Shown: positions 1 to 8,858, counted from the stretch's first letter. The stretch is DNA of 64,000 nucleotides from Methanobrevibacter sp. (GCF_017410345.1 NZ_JAFQQZ010000021.1:1-64000); one strand, 5' to 3'. Numbers and translations are program-made. The notes: generated by a model not told the origin, from the letters alone.

Positions 1-2040
1 ATAAGCTTCACAACTTTGTCTATCCAATGCATGCTTGTGAACGTGCATATGCTTTATGCCGCTTTCTGTCTTGATTTCATCAATTATCTTGATTCCATCA
101 TGGGAATGTGAATGCTCGCCATCATTGTGGAAATGATAATGGCTGTGTTCCACATTTTCAGTATCTATCTTCTTTATTGAATCGTCGAATTTTCTGTCAT
201 AGAGCAATGCAGCATTCAATACGACAAGACATGAACCTGCATTATGAACAATAGCACCGGTTACCGGATTCAAGAGCCCCAATACGGAACAGACAATGGC
301 CGCTGCATTGATTGCCATTGAAATTATGATGTTTGCCTTGATTGTAAACAAGGTTGAATTTGAAAGTTTCTTAAGATATGGAATCTTGCCTATGTCATCC
401 CCTAAAAGTGCAATGTCCGCCGCTTCTATTGCAACATCACTTCCAACTGAACCCATTGCAACGCTTACATCAGCAGTCTTAAGTGCAGGAGCATCGTTTA
501 CCCCATCTCCAATCATACAGACTTTCTTGCCTTCCGCTTTAAGCCTTTCAATCCAATCAAGCTTTTCTTGAGGGAGCAGATTACCATATACCTTTCCGAT
601 TCCAACCTGAGAAGCGAAATAATTAGCAGTTTCAGTATTATCTCCAGTGAGTAATATAGTCTCAGTTCCTAAATCATGCAAGTTTTTAATCATATCTTTA
701 GAATCTTCACGTATTACATCAGATAATCCGATTAAACCTATTACTTCATCATTTAATGCGACAACAATTGAAGCTTTTCCTTCATGTTTCAACTGATTCA
801 ATATGGAATCAACATTTACATCAATATTGTTTTCTGATAGAAATTTGGAGTTTCCTGCATATACCTGACCATAAGAATTTTTACAGCTTACCCCTTTTCC
901 AGGATACATATTAAAGTCTTGTGGTTCTTCAATATCAATTTTAGCTTCTTTTGCCTTTTCAACAATAGCCTTAGCCAATGGATGCTCGCTTAATTTCTCA
1001 CAGGAGGCAACTATGTTCAAAACATCCATTTCATCCAAATCATCTTTTAGGGATATAATATCTGAAACCGCTAAATTACCGTAAGTCAAAGTACCTGTCT
1101 TATCGAAGACCAGGGTATTCAATCCGCCTAATGTTTCAAGGGCCTCACCAGACTTAATCAATACTCCATATTTTGTTGCCTGGCCGATGGCTGCCATAAT
1201 CGCTGTTGGAGTTGCAAGTATCAATGCGCATGGACAGAATACAACAAGCACTGTAACTCCCCTTTCAACATTTCCGGTTATTAGCCATGCGGCAATTGCA
1301 ATGAACAATGCTACAGGAACAAGCCAAGTTGCCCATTTGTCTGCAATCCTTTGGGTTGGAGCCTGCTTCTCATCAGCGGCCTTCACAAGGTCAATCAGTT
1401 TTTGGAGTGAGGAATTTTCTCCTAAACTGGTAGCCTTAATGTCGATTGCACCATACATATTCATGGTACCGCAGAAGACTTCGTCCCCCACTTCCTTATC
1501 AATCGGCAAGGATTCACCAGTCATGATTGACTGATCAAGAGAGGTGGTACCATTTATAATTTCTCCATCAACAGGTACGCTTTCACCAGGAAGAATTCTT
1601 AAGATATCTCCGATTTTAATGTCATCAACAGAAATCATCTCTTCCTTGCCGTCTACAATTCTTCTACCTGTCTCTGGAGTTAGATTAATAAGATTTCTCA
1701 ATCCTTTTTTTGCCCTTTCAACTGTCCAGTCTTCCAAAAGGGCACCTAAAGCCATAATCCATGCGACTTCTCCTGCAGCGAATATCTCACCAATGAGTAG
1801 TGATGCAACCATGGCTATTGCAATGAGGAGTGCAGATGAAACCCATTTTTCACGAATCAATCTGGTCATAGCCAAGAGGAGCATTGGAATACCGCTTATT
1901 ATCACAGCACCCCATGCAGGGTTCAGGTAAATTGGAACATCAATTCCAAATATCATGAATATGATAGCAATCAAGAGAAAAATACCTGAAATTATGGTCA
2001 TCTTCAAACCAAACAGGTAATCGGTTATTTCATCAATCAT
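1..2040 (-). CDS. Heavy-metal translocating P1B-type ATPase, C-terminus cut by window edge
   Basis: The frame is open from an ATG at 2040 to base 1 (680 codons) without a stop, so the C-terminus lies outside the window. The translation shows P-type ATPase hallmarks in order: membrane segments near the N-terminus, the TGES actuator motif near residue 174, the intramembrane CPC metal site near residue 268, the DKTGT phosphorylation site near residue 312, and a GDGVND hinge further on. There is no N-terminal CxxC heavy-metal-associated domain. Instead the visible C-terminus (about residues 625-675) is rich in His, which is probably a metal-binding tail. It should export a soft or transition metal ion across the cytoplasmic membrane; CPC-type pumps move Cu, Zn, Cd or related ions, and the sequence alone does not fix the metal. 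The next gene upstream is nicotianamine synthase-like and also metal related. Confidence 0.9.
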   Translation of the reverse strand, partial: MIDEITDYLFGLKMTIISGIFLLIAIIFMIFGIDVPIYLNPAWGAVIISGIPMLLLAMTRLIREKWVSSALLIAIAMVASLLIGEIFAAGEVAWIMALGALLEDWTVERAKKGLRNLINLTPETGRRIVDGKEEMISVDDIKIGDILRILPGESVPVDGEIINGTTSLDQSIMTGESLPIDKEVGDEVFCGTMNMYGAIDIKATSLGENSSLQKLIDLVKAADEKQAPTQRIADKWATWLVPVALFIAIAAWLITGNVERGVTVLVVFCPCALILATPTAIMAAIGQATKYGVLIKSGEALETLGGLNTLVFDKTGTLTYGNLAVSDIISLKDDLDEMDVLNIVASCEKLSEHPLAKAIVEKAKEAKIDIEEPQDFNMYPGKGVSCKNSYGQVYAGNSKFLSENNIDVNVDSILNQLKHEGKASIVVALNDEVIGLIGLSDVIREDSKDMIKNLHDLGTETILLTGDNTETANYFASQVGIGKVYGNLLPQEKLDWIERLKAEGKKVCMIGDGVNDAPALKTADVSVAMGSVGSDVAIEAADIALLGDDIGKIPYLKKLSNSTLFTIKANIIISMAINAAAIVCSVLGLLNPVTGAIVHNAGSCLVVLNAALLYDRKFDDSIKKIDTENVEHSHYHFHNDGEHSHSHDGIKIIDEIKTESGIKHMHVHKHALDRQSCEAY

Positions 2041-2422
2041 AAAGACACCTTCTTTGAAAATAATTTTTTAGAATTTTAATTGCAAATTTTACCTTTACCA
2101 AAATTTATTAAAAATTAAAAAGTATTACTTTTTTATAGTTTTTTATACTTTTAGTATTACTAATTATAATTTTATGCAATTAAATATATAAAAGTTATTA
2201 CTTTTTTTAGGTTTATTTATATACTAAGTATTACTTTTTGAAAAATCAGTGAAAAATTTAATCAAAAATAGCTTAAAAAAAATAGAGAAAATAAAAGTAA
2301 AAAAATTTAAAAAATTATGAGAATTATGAAAAATATAAAAAATTAATAAAAAATATAAGAATTATAAAAAATTTAAAAAAAATTAAAAAAGAGAAGTAAG
2401 AATTAAAATTAATTAATTCCAT
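2041..2422. other. Non-coding spacer upstream of the metal ATPase
   Basis: About 380 bases of A+T-rich sequence without a plausible gene. It carries the promoter of the metal ATPase and three exact GTATTAC motifs plus one near copy, described as a separate feature. The stretch 2270-2400 is simple A-rich sequence just past the stop of the nicotianamine synthase-like gene. Confidence 0.7.
2121..2235 (-). promoter_or_regulatory. Array of AGTATTACTTTTT motifs upstream of metal ATPase
   Basis: Exact GTATTAC copies lie at 2122-2128, 2154-2160 and 2228-2234, with a near copy (TTATTAC) at 2195-2201. All have the same orientation, most are followed by a run of T, and spacings are 32, 41 and 33 bp, close to whole helical turns. 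They lie about 80-195 bp upstream of the ATPase start. The same motif recurs upstream of other genes in the first 24 kb. Binding of a regulator is inferred. Confidence 0.45.
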
Positions 2423-3244
2423 TTAAACAATTTTTCTAATTAGAACAGAAGTATTGTTTGTTTTTCCTCTTGGGAGCAACATGACTTCCTGATGGAATCC
2501 TCTTGTGTCCTTATCAGTTACCGGAGAGTAAAGAATGGCTCTCATACCAGTATAGGTCCTGTAAAGAACAGGAGTCTTTTCATCAACAACATCCCAAACA
2601 TTGGCAAACACTCTGTCTTTAGGTTCAGCAAAGGCTGCAATCATCAGGATATCATAATCCAAATCTGCAATGGTCTTTTCAGTGCCAGTTACAATTTCAA
2701 TACCCTCATCAAGTTCTAAGCGTTTTAAAACTTTTCTTGACAATTCTGCAACCTCTGGGTCTTGTTCAATGCCTATGCATTTGCACCCAGTCACCATATT
2801 GAACATAATTATGGTTAATGGCAATGGTCCACTGCCTAGGAATACAAATGTCTTGTTTTCATTGAAATTAGCCAATTGCCTTTCATTATCTATAAGGCCA
2901 ATGTACCTGTCATAGAAATGGAAGGAATCCAAAGCTTCCTTAGGATTTTCAGACTCCAATATTGTCAAAGCGTTTTCCCTTTCCAATCTTGCACCGATAT
3001 AGACATAAAACTTACGGATCAATTGCAACGCCTTGCTCATCTTCTCATCATCAAGAATGTGCTTTGCTGAGTCAAAGTCTATCTCCTTATCGTGAGCAAT
3101 CACTTCAATCTCATCTAATACCTTTTTAATCTCTTCAATGTCAGTTCCATCCAAAGCGGATATGCCTTCATTATCCAGATCACCGAAACTGGAAAGTTTA
3201 TTGGCAATTTCTTCAATTTTGCCCCAGTATTTATAACAACTCAT
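2423..3244 (-). CDS. Nicotianamine synthase-like protein
   Basis: The 273-residue product matches the archaeal nicotianamine synthase-like family, whose characterised member in Methanothermobacter makes thermonicotianamine. The family transfers aminopropyl groups from S-adenosylmethionine and glutamate to build an opine-type metal chelator. The sequence starts MSCYKYW, has an all-helical N-terminal domain, and then a Rossmann fold with the glycine-rich FLGSGPLPLT near residue 135 and the acidic GIEQDPE strand end near residue 158. The conserved YRTYTGMRAILY block near residue 230 and NNTSVLIRK at the C-terminus are also typical. It lies between the metal ATPase and mch on the same strand. The chelator likely binds nickel, zinc or a similar ion; which ion is not visible from the sequence. 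Confidence 0.9.
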   Translation of the reverse strand: MSCYKYWGKIEEIANKLSSFGDLDNEGISALDGTDIEEIKKVLDEIEVIAHDKEIDFDSAKHILDDEKMSKALQLIRKFYVYIGARLERENALTILESENPKEALDSFHFYDRYIGLIDNERQLANFNENKTFVFLGSGPLPLTIIMFNMVTGCKCIGIEQDPEVAELSRKVLKRLELDEGIEIVTGTEKTIADLDYDILMIAAFAEPKDRVFANVWDVVDEKTPVLYRTYTGMRAILYSPVTDKDTRGFHQEVMLLPRGKTNNTSVLIRKIV

Positions 3245-3579
3245 TTAATCACAACACAAAAATTTAGAATAAAGCTCTTAAATCTATCTGAAATTTCTAA
3301 ATTTAATACTTTATATTTAATAATTATTAATATAATGCATAAAAATATTTCTAAAAAAAGTAATACTAAATTGCTTATTTTAAGTTAAAAAGTATTAATT
3401 ATTATAAAAATCAGTTTTTATTTTAATACGAATGAAGAATAATTGATTTTAAAAAGTAATGCTATTTGCATTAAAAAATAAAGAAAAATTATAAAAATAA
3501 TAAGAATAATGGAAAAAAAGAAAAAAGAAAATAGCTAAAATAACTATTATAATTAAAGTACTAAGAATAAATACTAAAT
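3245..3579. other. Non-coding spacer upstream of nicotianamine synthase-like gene
   Basis: About 335 bases of A+T-rich sequence between mch (which ends at 3580 on the minus strand) and the nicotianamine synthase-like gene. It holds the promoter of the latter and a set of motif copies listed separately. I see no ORF with a ribosome binding site. Confidence 0.7.
3360..3462. promoter_or_regulatory. GTAATAC motif copies at about 32-bp spacing
   Basis: One exact GTAATAC at 3360-3366 is followed by near copies GTATTAA (3392-3398), TTAATAC (3423-3429) and GTAATGC (3456-3462), with centres 32, 31 and 33 bp apart. The last copy is part of a perfect inverted repeat TAATGC-N5-GCATTA (3457-3473). The set lies 116-220 bp upstream of the nicotianamine synthase-like start. 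It resembles the array in front of the metal ATPase. The regulatory role is inferred. Confidence 0.35.
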
Positions 3580-4545
3580 TTATTCAATACCAAAGGATTT
3601 CTTAAGCAAGTCAGCGTTAACGAATCCTTCTTTGTATAATTTGCCGGTGGTCAAGTCGTTGATGACAACTTCAGCTGGTGCAAACATTCCTTTGTCGATT
3701 TGGTAGAAGTCAAATCCTGCGTCTTTAAATACGTCAAAGAATGGTTTACCGTATCCGTCAGCTGCGGAAGATGGTAATTGTGCTGCAACTGCTGCAATGT
3801 CGTCTCCTTCTTCAGATTTGACATAGTAGTAGGTTCTTCCACCGAATAAAACTGCATCGTTGGTCTTGCCCATAGCTTTTAATCCATCTGGGTCGATAGG
3901 AGCGATTGGTGCAATACCTGCTGCATGTACAACTTTCTTAACATCGAACTTTAAGAATTCCAACATCTTGTAGGTACCGTTTTCTACAACTCTTCCTGCA
4001 ATTTGGATGGATCCAACCAATGAAGCGGTAGGAGCTACAAGCAAGAATACGTTTGCTACATCTACACCACATTCATCTGCAATATATTGTGCTACATCTT
4101 CACCAGGCAATACGTCAGCTTCTAAAGTTAAGATTGCGAGGTCAGCTTCATCTTTATAATCGATTTCTTCATAGGTTTCAGCTGGTTTTAAGGACAATGC
4201 TCTAGCTGGACCGGAACCTAATGCAAAGAACTCACCTACAGAAACGGACCAACCTGCTTTTTGAGCACCTAAAGTGGAAATAGCTGGGAAATCGGTTTTT
4301 ATTTTTACAGAAGGCAAAGCGAATTTTTCAGATAAGTCTCCAGGAATTGAAATGCCTACGTCAGCTAATCCTCCAAGACATACTTTAGTATATAATTCAC
4401 CTGCTTTAAAACTACCAGCAACATTCACACCGCAGTCAATGACAGTTGCACCATTTCCTAATTTGGAAACAGCAATGTTAAGGTCGTCAGCTTTTTCAAT
4501 CATTACATCTACAGTTTTTTTAGCTTCTAAATTGACACTAACCAT
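3580..4545 (-). CDS. mch: Methenyltetrahydromethanopterin cyclohydrolase
   Basis: This is Mch, the cytoplasmic enzyme that converts formyl- to methenyl-tetrahydromethanopterin in the pathway from CO2 to methane. The 321-residue length is normal for the family, and the sequence is recognisable throughout, for example the N-terminal block around AKKTVDVMIEKA, the GLADVGISIPGD segment near residue 80 and the ALGSGPARAL segment near residue 110. The ATG at 4545 follows GAGGTTAAACT, a good ribosome binding site. It is monocistronic here, with about 240 bases of spacer on the upstream side. Confidence 0.97.
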   Translation of the reverse strand: MVSVNLEAKKTVDVMIEKADDLNIAVSKLGNGATVIDCGVNVAGSFKAGELYTKVCLGGLADVGISIPGDLSEKFALPSVKIKTDFPAISTLGAQKAGWSVSVGEFFALGSGPARALSLKPAETYEEIDYKDEADLAILTLEADVLPGEDVAQYIADECGVDVANVFLLVAPTASLVGSIQIAGRVVENGTYKMLEFLKFDVKKVVHAAGIAPIAPIDPDGLKAMGKTNDAVLFGGRTYYYVKSEEGDDIAAVAAQLPSSAADGYGKPFFDVFKDAGFDFYQIDKGMFAPAEVVINDLTTGKLYKEGFVNADLLKKSFGIE

Positions 4546-4782
4546 AGTTTAACCTCAATTAAAATATATTTTAATTTATAATTAGTTTATTCAAATAAAA
4601 ATAATTAAATTGATTTAAAAATATTGATTTAAATTGAATTTACTTATTGATAATGAATAAAATATTATAATGATATCTTTAATTAACTAACTATTTAAAA
4701 TTTTATAAAATTATTCCAGTTTAAAATGTTTCATTACACCTTATATTTAAGCCAGCTCCCACTTCAAAACTAACTAAAAAGA

Positions 4783-5601
4783 TCAATCATCCTTAAGGTC
4801 TTTTATCAGATTTTCAAGATTCTCGAATTTTTCATCATAACGATTTAGTTTACGATTGAAGTGAGCGATTAGAATTGCAGCACTTAAAGTGGCTGTAGCT
4901 GCTCCGGATATGATATAACCGCTCCATACCAGAAAAATACTGATGATTTTTCCTACGACACTTTCACCTGTAATCGCATACCCATTACTGGTAAATGCAT
5001 TAGACACCATGACCAAAGCGTTTAACGGATCCTCATTCTCGACAAAGAGAGTTAGGATAAAAGTGATAAAGATTATTGAAAAGAGCAGAAATATTGATTT
5101 TCCAAGATTATGTTTTGTTGTGAATGTCTTGAATTTATCATATAACATTTTCATAATGTATAATAATGCAGGAATACGTATAAAATCCCAGTATTCAATT
5201 ACGGACTCTCCAAACAGTAAAAATGCAATTGATGCAAGAGGGATTAAAAACACGATTAATATTTTGCTTTTTTTAGAGCCATCATAAATGTTTATTCCAA
5301 TATACATTGAACATATTATATCTATCACTGAATTAAACACATAAAACTCAGGACTGTTATGCATGATTATATCATTATCAAAAAAGAAGTTTACGATTGT
5401 TACAAACAGAATCAGAATTAAAAGCAGATAATAAAACTGCTTTAATGTTTTTATTTGTTCATCCGGCAGATACTCGTGAGGATTTAAAAAGAAATTTACC
5501 TTATGAAGGATTCTGTCCTTTAAAGTATATCCCATCAGAAAAATGATTCCAAAAATTAATAATGAAACTATTATCTGAAAAACTAAATAATTATTATTCA
5601 T
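4783..5601 (-). CDS. Six-TM ion channel-like membrane protein with atypical filter
   Basis: The 272-residue protein has about six membrane segments (near residues 7-27, 55-73, 86-106, 112-130, 167-187 and 218-245), with a re-entrant-like region between the last two, as in voltage-gated-like cation channels. Aligned by eye with a prokaryotic potassium channel, the canonical TVGYGD filter position holds TSNGYA (residues 204-209), followed by the conserved-looking VVGK before S6. The fourth segment lacks the arginine ladder of a voltage sensor. The C-terminus (about 250-272) is charged and could form a short coiled coil. It likely forms an oligomeric ion channel, but selectivity cannot be predicted from this filter. 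Confidence 0.6.
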   Translation of the reverse strand: MNNNYLVFQIIVSLLIFGIIFLMGYTLKDRILHKVNFFLNPHEYLPDEQIKTLKQFYYLLLILILFVTIVNFFFDNDIIMHNSPEFYVFNSVIDIICSMYIGINIYDGSKKSKILIVFLIPLASIAFLLFGESVIEYWDFIRIPALLYIMKMLYDKFKTFTTKHNLGKSIFLLFSIIFITFILTLFVENEDPLNALVMVSNAFTSNGYAITGESVVGKIISIFLVWSGYIISGAATATLSAAILIAHFNRKLNRYDEKFENLENLIKDLKDD

Positions 5602-5807
5602 ATGACCACAGTTTTTATTTTCTTTTTTTATTTTGTTTTTTATTCTCTTATTTTTACTTTCTTATTTTTATTTTAAATAGTTATTTATGATTTAGAATTT
5701 AGTATTAAGAAATGTGGAATTAAAAATAACAATAGTTAAATTAAATAAACAATAAAAAAATAACACAACTAATGAATTTTTTTTTACAAATTTTAAAAGG
5801 AGATGAA

Positions 5808-6440
5808 ATGGTTAAAAAAATAATAGCTGTTAATGCAGGACCAAGAAAAGGATGGAACACTGACACATTAATCGATGAGGCAATAAGAGGGGCGGAATCT
5901 GCAGGAGCAGAAGTTCAAAAGTTCAACTTGTTCCGTTTGGAAAAATACACAGGTTGCGTTTCATGCTTCGGATGCAAGAAAGAGAAATATAAAGGAAAAT
6001 GCATACGCAAAGACGGCTTGACAGAAGTATTGGATGCTATTCGTGAAGCTGACGGCTTGATTATCGGATCTCCAAACTATTTAAGTGAAATGACCGCATC
6101 ATTTAGAGCACTTTATGAAAGATTGGTATTCCAGAACCTGACATACAATGCTGAAACTCCATGCTGCAATGAAAATCCAATTCCAACATTGCTCATCATG
6201 ACAAGCAATGCCCCTGATACAATGTATGTGGAATTGCTTGAGAAATATCAAAACATATTCAACGGCTTTGTAGGGCCTACTGAAGTCTTTGTATCTGGAG
6301 AAACACTTCAGCTTAAGGATTACAGCAAAACAGATTGGCCATGGTTCTTCAATGCTGAAGAAAGATATGAAAGACATGAAAAGATTTTCCCAAAAGAAAG
6401 AGAAGCTGCTTTCGAAAAAGGAAAAGAATTAGTTAAATAA
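5808..6440 (+). CDS. Iron-sulfur flavoprotein, NADPH-dependent FMN reductase family
   Basis: The start is placed at the ATG at 5808, which follows AAAAGGAGATGAA; an in-frame ATG 36 bases upstream lacks such a site. The 210-residue product has the flavodoxin-like N-terminus with the phosphate loop AVNAGPRKGWNTD. A compact cysteine cluster, CVSCFGCKKEKYKGKC at about residues 47-62, is typical of Isf-type flavoproteins that bind FMN and a [4Fe-4S] cluster. GSPNYLSEMTASFRALYERL near residue 88 is the usual flavin-binding block. Such proteins transfer electrons, in some archaea to reduce oxygen or peroxide. A short stretch of decayed coding sequence follows directly. Confidence 0.85.
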   Translation: MVKKIIAVNAGPRKGWNTDTLIDEAIRGAESAGAEVQKFNLFRLEKYTGCVSCFGCKKEKYKGKCIRKDGLTEVLDAIREADGLIIGSPNYLSEMTASFRALYERLVFQNLTYNAETPCCNENPIPTLLIMTSNAPDTMYVELLEKYQNIFNGFVGPTEVFVSGETLQLKDYSKTDWPWFFNAEERYERHEKIFPKEREAAFEKGKELVK

Positions 6441-6525
6441 TTGATGAAATCGAAGAAGCTTTCAAGCTTATGGATGAAAAACCAAAAGACTTAATCAAAC
6501 ATATCACTTACACAGATGACTTATA
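6441..6525 (+). pseudogene. C-terminal remnant of a secondary alcohol dehydrogenase
   Basis: Just after the flavoprotein stop, a different frame reads IDEIEEAFKLMDEKPKDL and then IKHITYTDDL before a TAG at 6523-6525. The block EEA-LM-KPKDLIK is characteristic of the C-terminus of zinc-dependent, NADP-linked secondary alcohol (isopropanol) dehydrogenases. There is no start codon and no upstream domain, so this looks like the tail of a deleted gene. The alternative, a frameshifted extension of the flavoprotein, is less likely because flavoproteins of this family end near the existing stop. Confidence 0.5.
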
Positions 6526-6661
6526 GATTGGTCTTTTATATTTTCTTTTTTTATTTTTAATTTCTTTATTTTTATTTTTTTCTATTTTTTATTTAAACTA
6601 CTATTTTCTTATTTTAAAATAAATTAATATTCTCTTATTTTAAAATAAAATTAATATTTTC

Positions 6662-7210
6662 TTAAAATTCCAATTGTTCTGCAATGCACATTTTACAGAC
6701 TGCATTAGGAGAATCAGCATTTGCCTCCTTTACAGGGCAATAATACTTCCCATCTATTTCCTCTACATACAATGAACCTGGAAATGGAGTTCCCACAGGA
6801 TGTATTGGCTCTTCAAGAATAAAAGTAGTGTATAGTGATATGATAGCATAAACCAAAGGAAATTTTGTTTTATGGCTTAATGACTCAGAATCCTCATAGG
6901 ATTGCAATGTAGCCACTGCATCTATAAACTCATCCTTATCGATTTTATGAGTATAATGATTATTATTGGCCCTTACTTCATTTAAGCGAGCTAAAAAGTA
7001 TTTTGCATATATTCCATGACTTTTCTTTTTATAGCTGTCTTGAACATACTTGCTTTCCTCAATCAGTTCTGCATTGATTTCCATCAAGTCAAAGACAGAT
7101 ACTGTTCCTGCATAATCCTTTAATACCTGTAAAAGAGCATCATTGGATATGCTATCCTCTCCGATAACAACATTTGAAAACTCCTTATACATTTCCTCAT
7201 TTATAGTCAT
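6662..7210 (-). CDS. DUF2115 family protein
   Basis: The 182-residue product belongs to the DUF2115 (UPF0305) family, which is nearly confined to methanogens and has no established function. The N-terminal two thirds are helical and soluble. The C-terminus carries a conserved block YYCPVKEAN followed by CKMC, so three cysteines that could bind a metal ion or cluster. It stands alone on the minus strand, with gene remnants on its upstream side. Confidence 0.85.
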   Translation of the reverse strand: MTINEEMYKEFSNVVIGEDSISNDALLQVLKDYAGTVSVFDLMEINAELIEESKYVQDSYKKKSHGIYAKYFLARLNEVRANNNHYTHKIDKDEFIDAVATLQSYEDSESLSHKTKFPLVYAIISLYTTFILEEPIHPVGTPFPGSLYVEEIDGKYYCPVKEANADSPNAVCKMCIAEQLEF

Positions 7211-7223
7211 GAAATCACTCCAA

Positions 7224-7382
7224 TCAATTTAAAATAAATACGTCATCCCCAGTGTCAATCAAATAGTTTTGAAGGCTAGCGCGATATTTGACTGATGGAT
7301 CAAAACTTTCCATTCCTTCTTCGCCACCAAATGCAAAAGGCTGTAGCATAAATCCGTTTTCGTATGTTTTTATAGCAATGAT
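7224..7382 (-). pseudogene. N-terminal fragment, possibly of a metallo-beta-lactamase-fold hydrolase
   Basis: The minus strand reads IAIKTYENGFMLQPFAFGG and later FDPSVKYRASLQNYLIDTGD before a stop at 7224-7226. The pattern of a first strand followed by IDTGDDVFIL resembles the N-terminus of metallo-beta-lactamase-fold proteins. A strong ribosome binding site (AAGGAGG at about 7394-7400) lies upstream, but the start position reads ATC/ATT rather than ATG. The product ends before any HxHxDH site. It is probably a truncated gene that has lost its start. The family assignment is tentative. Confidence 0.45.
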
Positions 7383-7452
7383 TTAATGTTAAAACCTCCT
7401 TGTTTTTTAATTTTATTTAAGGAGTATTTAATTATATGCTTGGTTTTGGTCG

Positions 7453-7562
7453 TTAATTAATAACTGTGTCAAGTAATTCTGTTTGCCAATCATCTTGCAT
7501 AATTATCATTAATCTATTTTTTATAGTATATGTTGTTTTTTCATTTCCATAAAACTTTATGG
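7453..7562 (-). other. Short coding-like stretch downstream of the HEAT gene
   Basis: Immediately after the HEAT-repeat gene, in another frame, the minus strand reads YTIKNRLMIIMQDDWQTEL and stops at 7453-7455. It has no start with a ribosome binding site and no family I recognise. It may be the tail of another deleted gene, or chance. Confidence 0.25.
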
Positions 7563-8192
7563 CTAATTTTCTTCCAATGCATTTTTTGTAATTCTAACTG
7601 CCCCTTTGGAGTGAATTCTAACCACTGGATGCTCATCATTTTCGCCAATCCATTCCAATTTATCCAAATAAGGTTCAACATAATGATGTTTCCTTTTTCC
7701 TATCACCCTAAACATTTCAGGAACTTCCATTCGAACCTTTTCATTTGAATCGCTGATCATTTCATAAAAGATGTCCAATTTTTCACAAAACAATTCAGGA
7801 GCATTTGTCCCTATATTCTCACATGCCCAGATGAATGAAAGTCTAACTGCAGCATCTTCATCTTCCCTTGCTTTCATAAGCTTATCCAAATATGGAATTG
7901 CAAGCTCTTTATCCGCTCTGCCGATTCTTCCCAATGCATTTATAGACCTTTCCCTAAACTTTGGATTCTCATTTTCCAAGTATCCTGAAATCTCCTCAAT
8001 GTGGATTTTAACTAAATCCGGATATTGAAGTCCCATCTCCCCAAGCATCCATAATGCCTTTGCCCTGACATTATCTGAATAATTATCATTCAACTTAAGA
8101 GCAATTTCATCAATGTGACCTTTCCAATTTTCCTTATCCTTTTGAATGTCTCTTAATTCCTTCAATATCTCTTTTTCATCTTTTTTAAGCAT
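7563..8192 (-). CDS. HEAT-repeat protein (paralogue 1)
   Basis: The 209-residue protein is built of about five helical HEAT-like repeats, visible as recurring VRAKALWMLGEMG, FRERSINALGRIGRA, VRLSFIWACENIG and VRMEVPEMFRVIG units at about 35-40 residue intervals. These form a solenoid used for protein-protein contact. It has no catalytic motif. A close paralogue lies at 57197-57838, identical over long blocks such as WACENIGTNAPELFCEKLD. The binding partner is unknown. The long upstream spacer carries two exact copies of the GTAATAC motif. Confidence 0.85.
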   Translation of the reverse strand: MLKKDEKEILKELRDIQKDKENWKGHIDEIALKLNDNYSDNVRAKALWMLGEMGLQYPDLVKIHIEEISGYLENENPKFRERSINALGRIGRADKELAIPYLDKLMKAREDEDAAVRLSFIWACENIGTNAPELFCEKLDIFYEMISDSNEKVRMEVPEMFRVIGKRKHHYVEPYLDKLEWIGENDEHPVVRIHSKGAVRITKNALEEN

Positions 8193-8624
8193 TATTTAAC
8201 CCTATATTCTTTGTAAATAAAGATTGAAAGAACAGTTAACTCAACTCTTTCTTCTATTTAAACTATTTAAAAATACTAATATATGCTTTTTATCAAAGCT
8301 TCTGAATATAATTTCTGAATAAAAATTCTAAAAATAATTATGATAAAAATCTAATAATAATAAAAATTTTAAAAAAAGTATTACTAAAAATGGAAAAATA
8401 TGCAAAAACTTAATAATCAATGATTATAAAAATAACTTTACTAAAAAAAGCTCTTTAAAAAATCAATTTTATTAAATGACATATTTAATAAAATTCACTT
8501 TTTCAATTAAAATTAATAATTAAATCTAAAAAATGAATAAATTCAAATTATAGATTTAATTATGAGCTAAATTAATTTTAATTGAGATATAAGAAGATTT
8601 GGCATATTTAAATTAAATTTGATA

Positions 8625-8646
8625 AATATTACTGGGGAGTAATACT
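8625..8646. promoter_or_regulatory. Inverted pair of the GTAATAC motif around GGGG
   Basis: AATATTACT (8625-8633) and AGTAATACT (8638-8646) are inverted copies with one mismatch, separated by GGGG. It is one of the few G-rich points of the spacer. It lies about 450 bases upstream of the HEAT-repeat gene. The role is inferred from the recurrence of the motif elsewhere. Confidence 0.35.
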
Positions 8647-8833
8647 AAATTGATTTGATTTGTAAATTAATTTAAATATTATTGATTTGATTGTCAAATC
8701 TTCTTTTTTTTCGTCTGAATTTCGAGAATAAAAACTTTTTTTGTTTTGTTGTTTTGGAATTAGAAAAAAACAATATGGTTTTTACTTTTTTTACACTAAA
8801 CTTCTTTTAAAGTATATGAAGTTTTTTTAATTC

Positions 8834-8858
8834 TTGAAATAACTATCCATTATTTCAA
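8834..8858 (-). terminator. Hairpin downstream of the mvhD-like gene
   Basis: TTGAAATAA and TTATTTCAA form a perfect 9-bp stem with a 7-base loop, 73 bases beyond the stop of the mvhD-like gene. A second inverted pair, AAACTTC and GAAGTTT followed by T residues, lies at about 8807-8833. They may end transcripts or protect the 3' end. Confidence 0.4.

Noticed and set aside
1187-1534. Plus-strand ORFs over the metal ATPase, and similar opposite-strand ORFs over many other genes
   Set aside because: They mirror well-recognised genes on the other strand, lack ribosome binding sites and show no family similarity.
6441-6525. Possible frameshifted extension of the flavoprotein
   Set aside because: The flavoprotein is already the normal length, and the second-frame peptide looks like a different enzyme's C-terminus.
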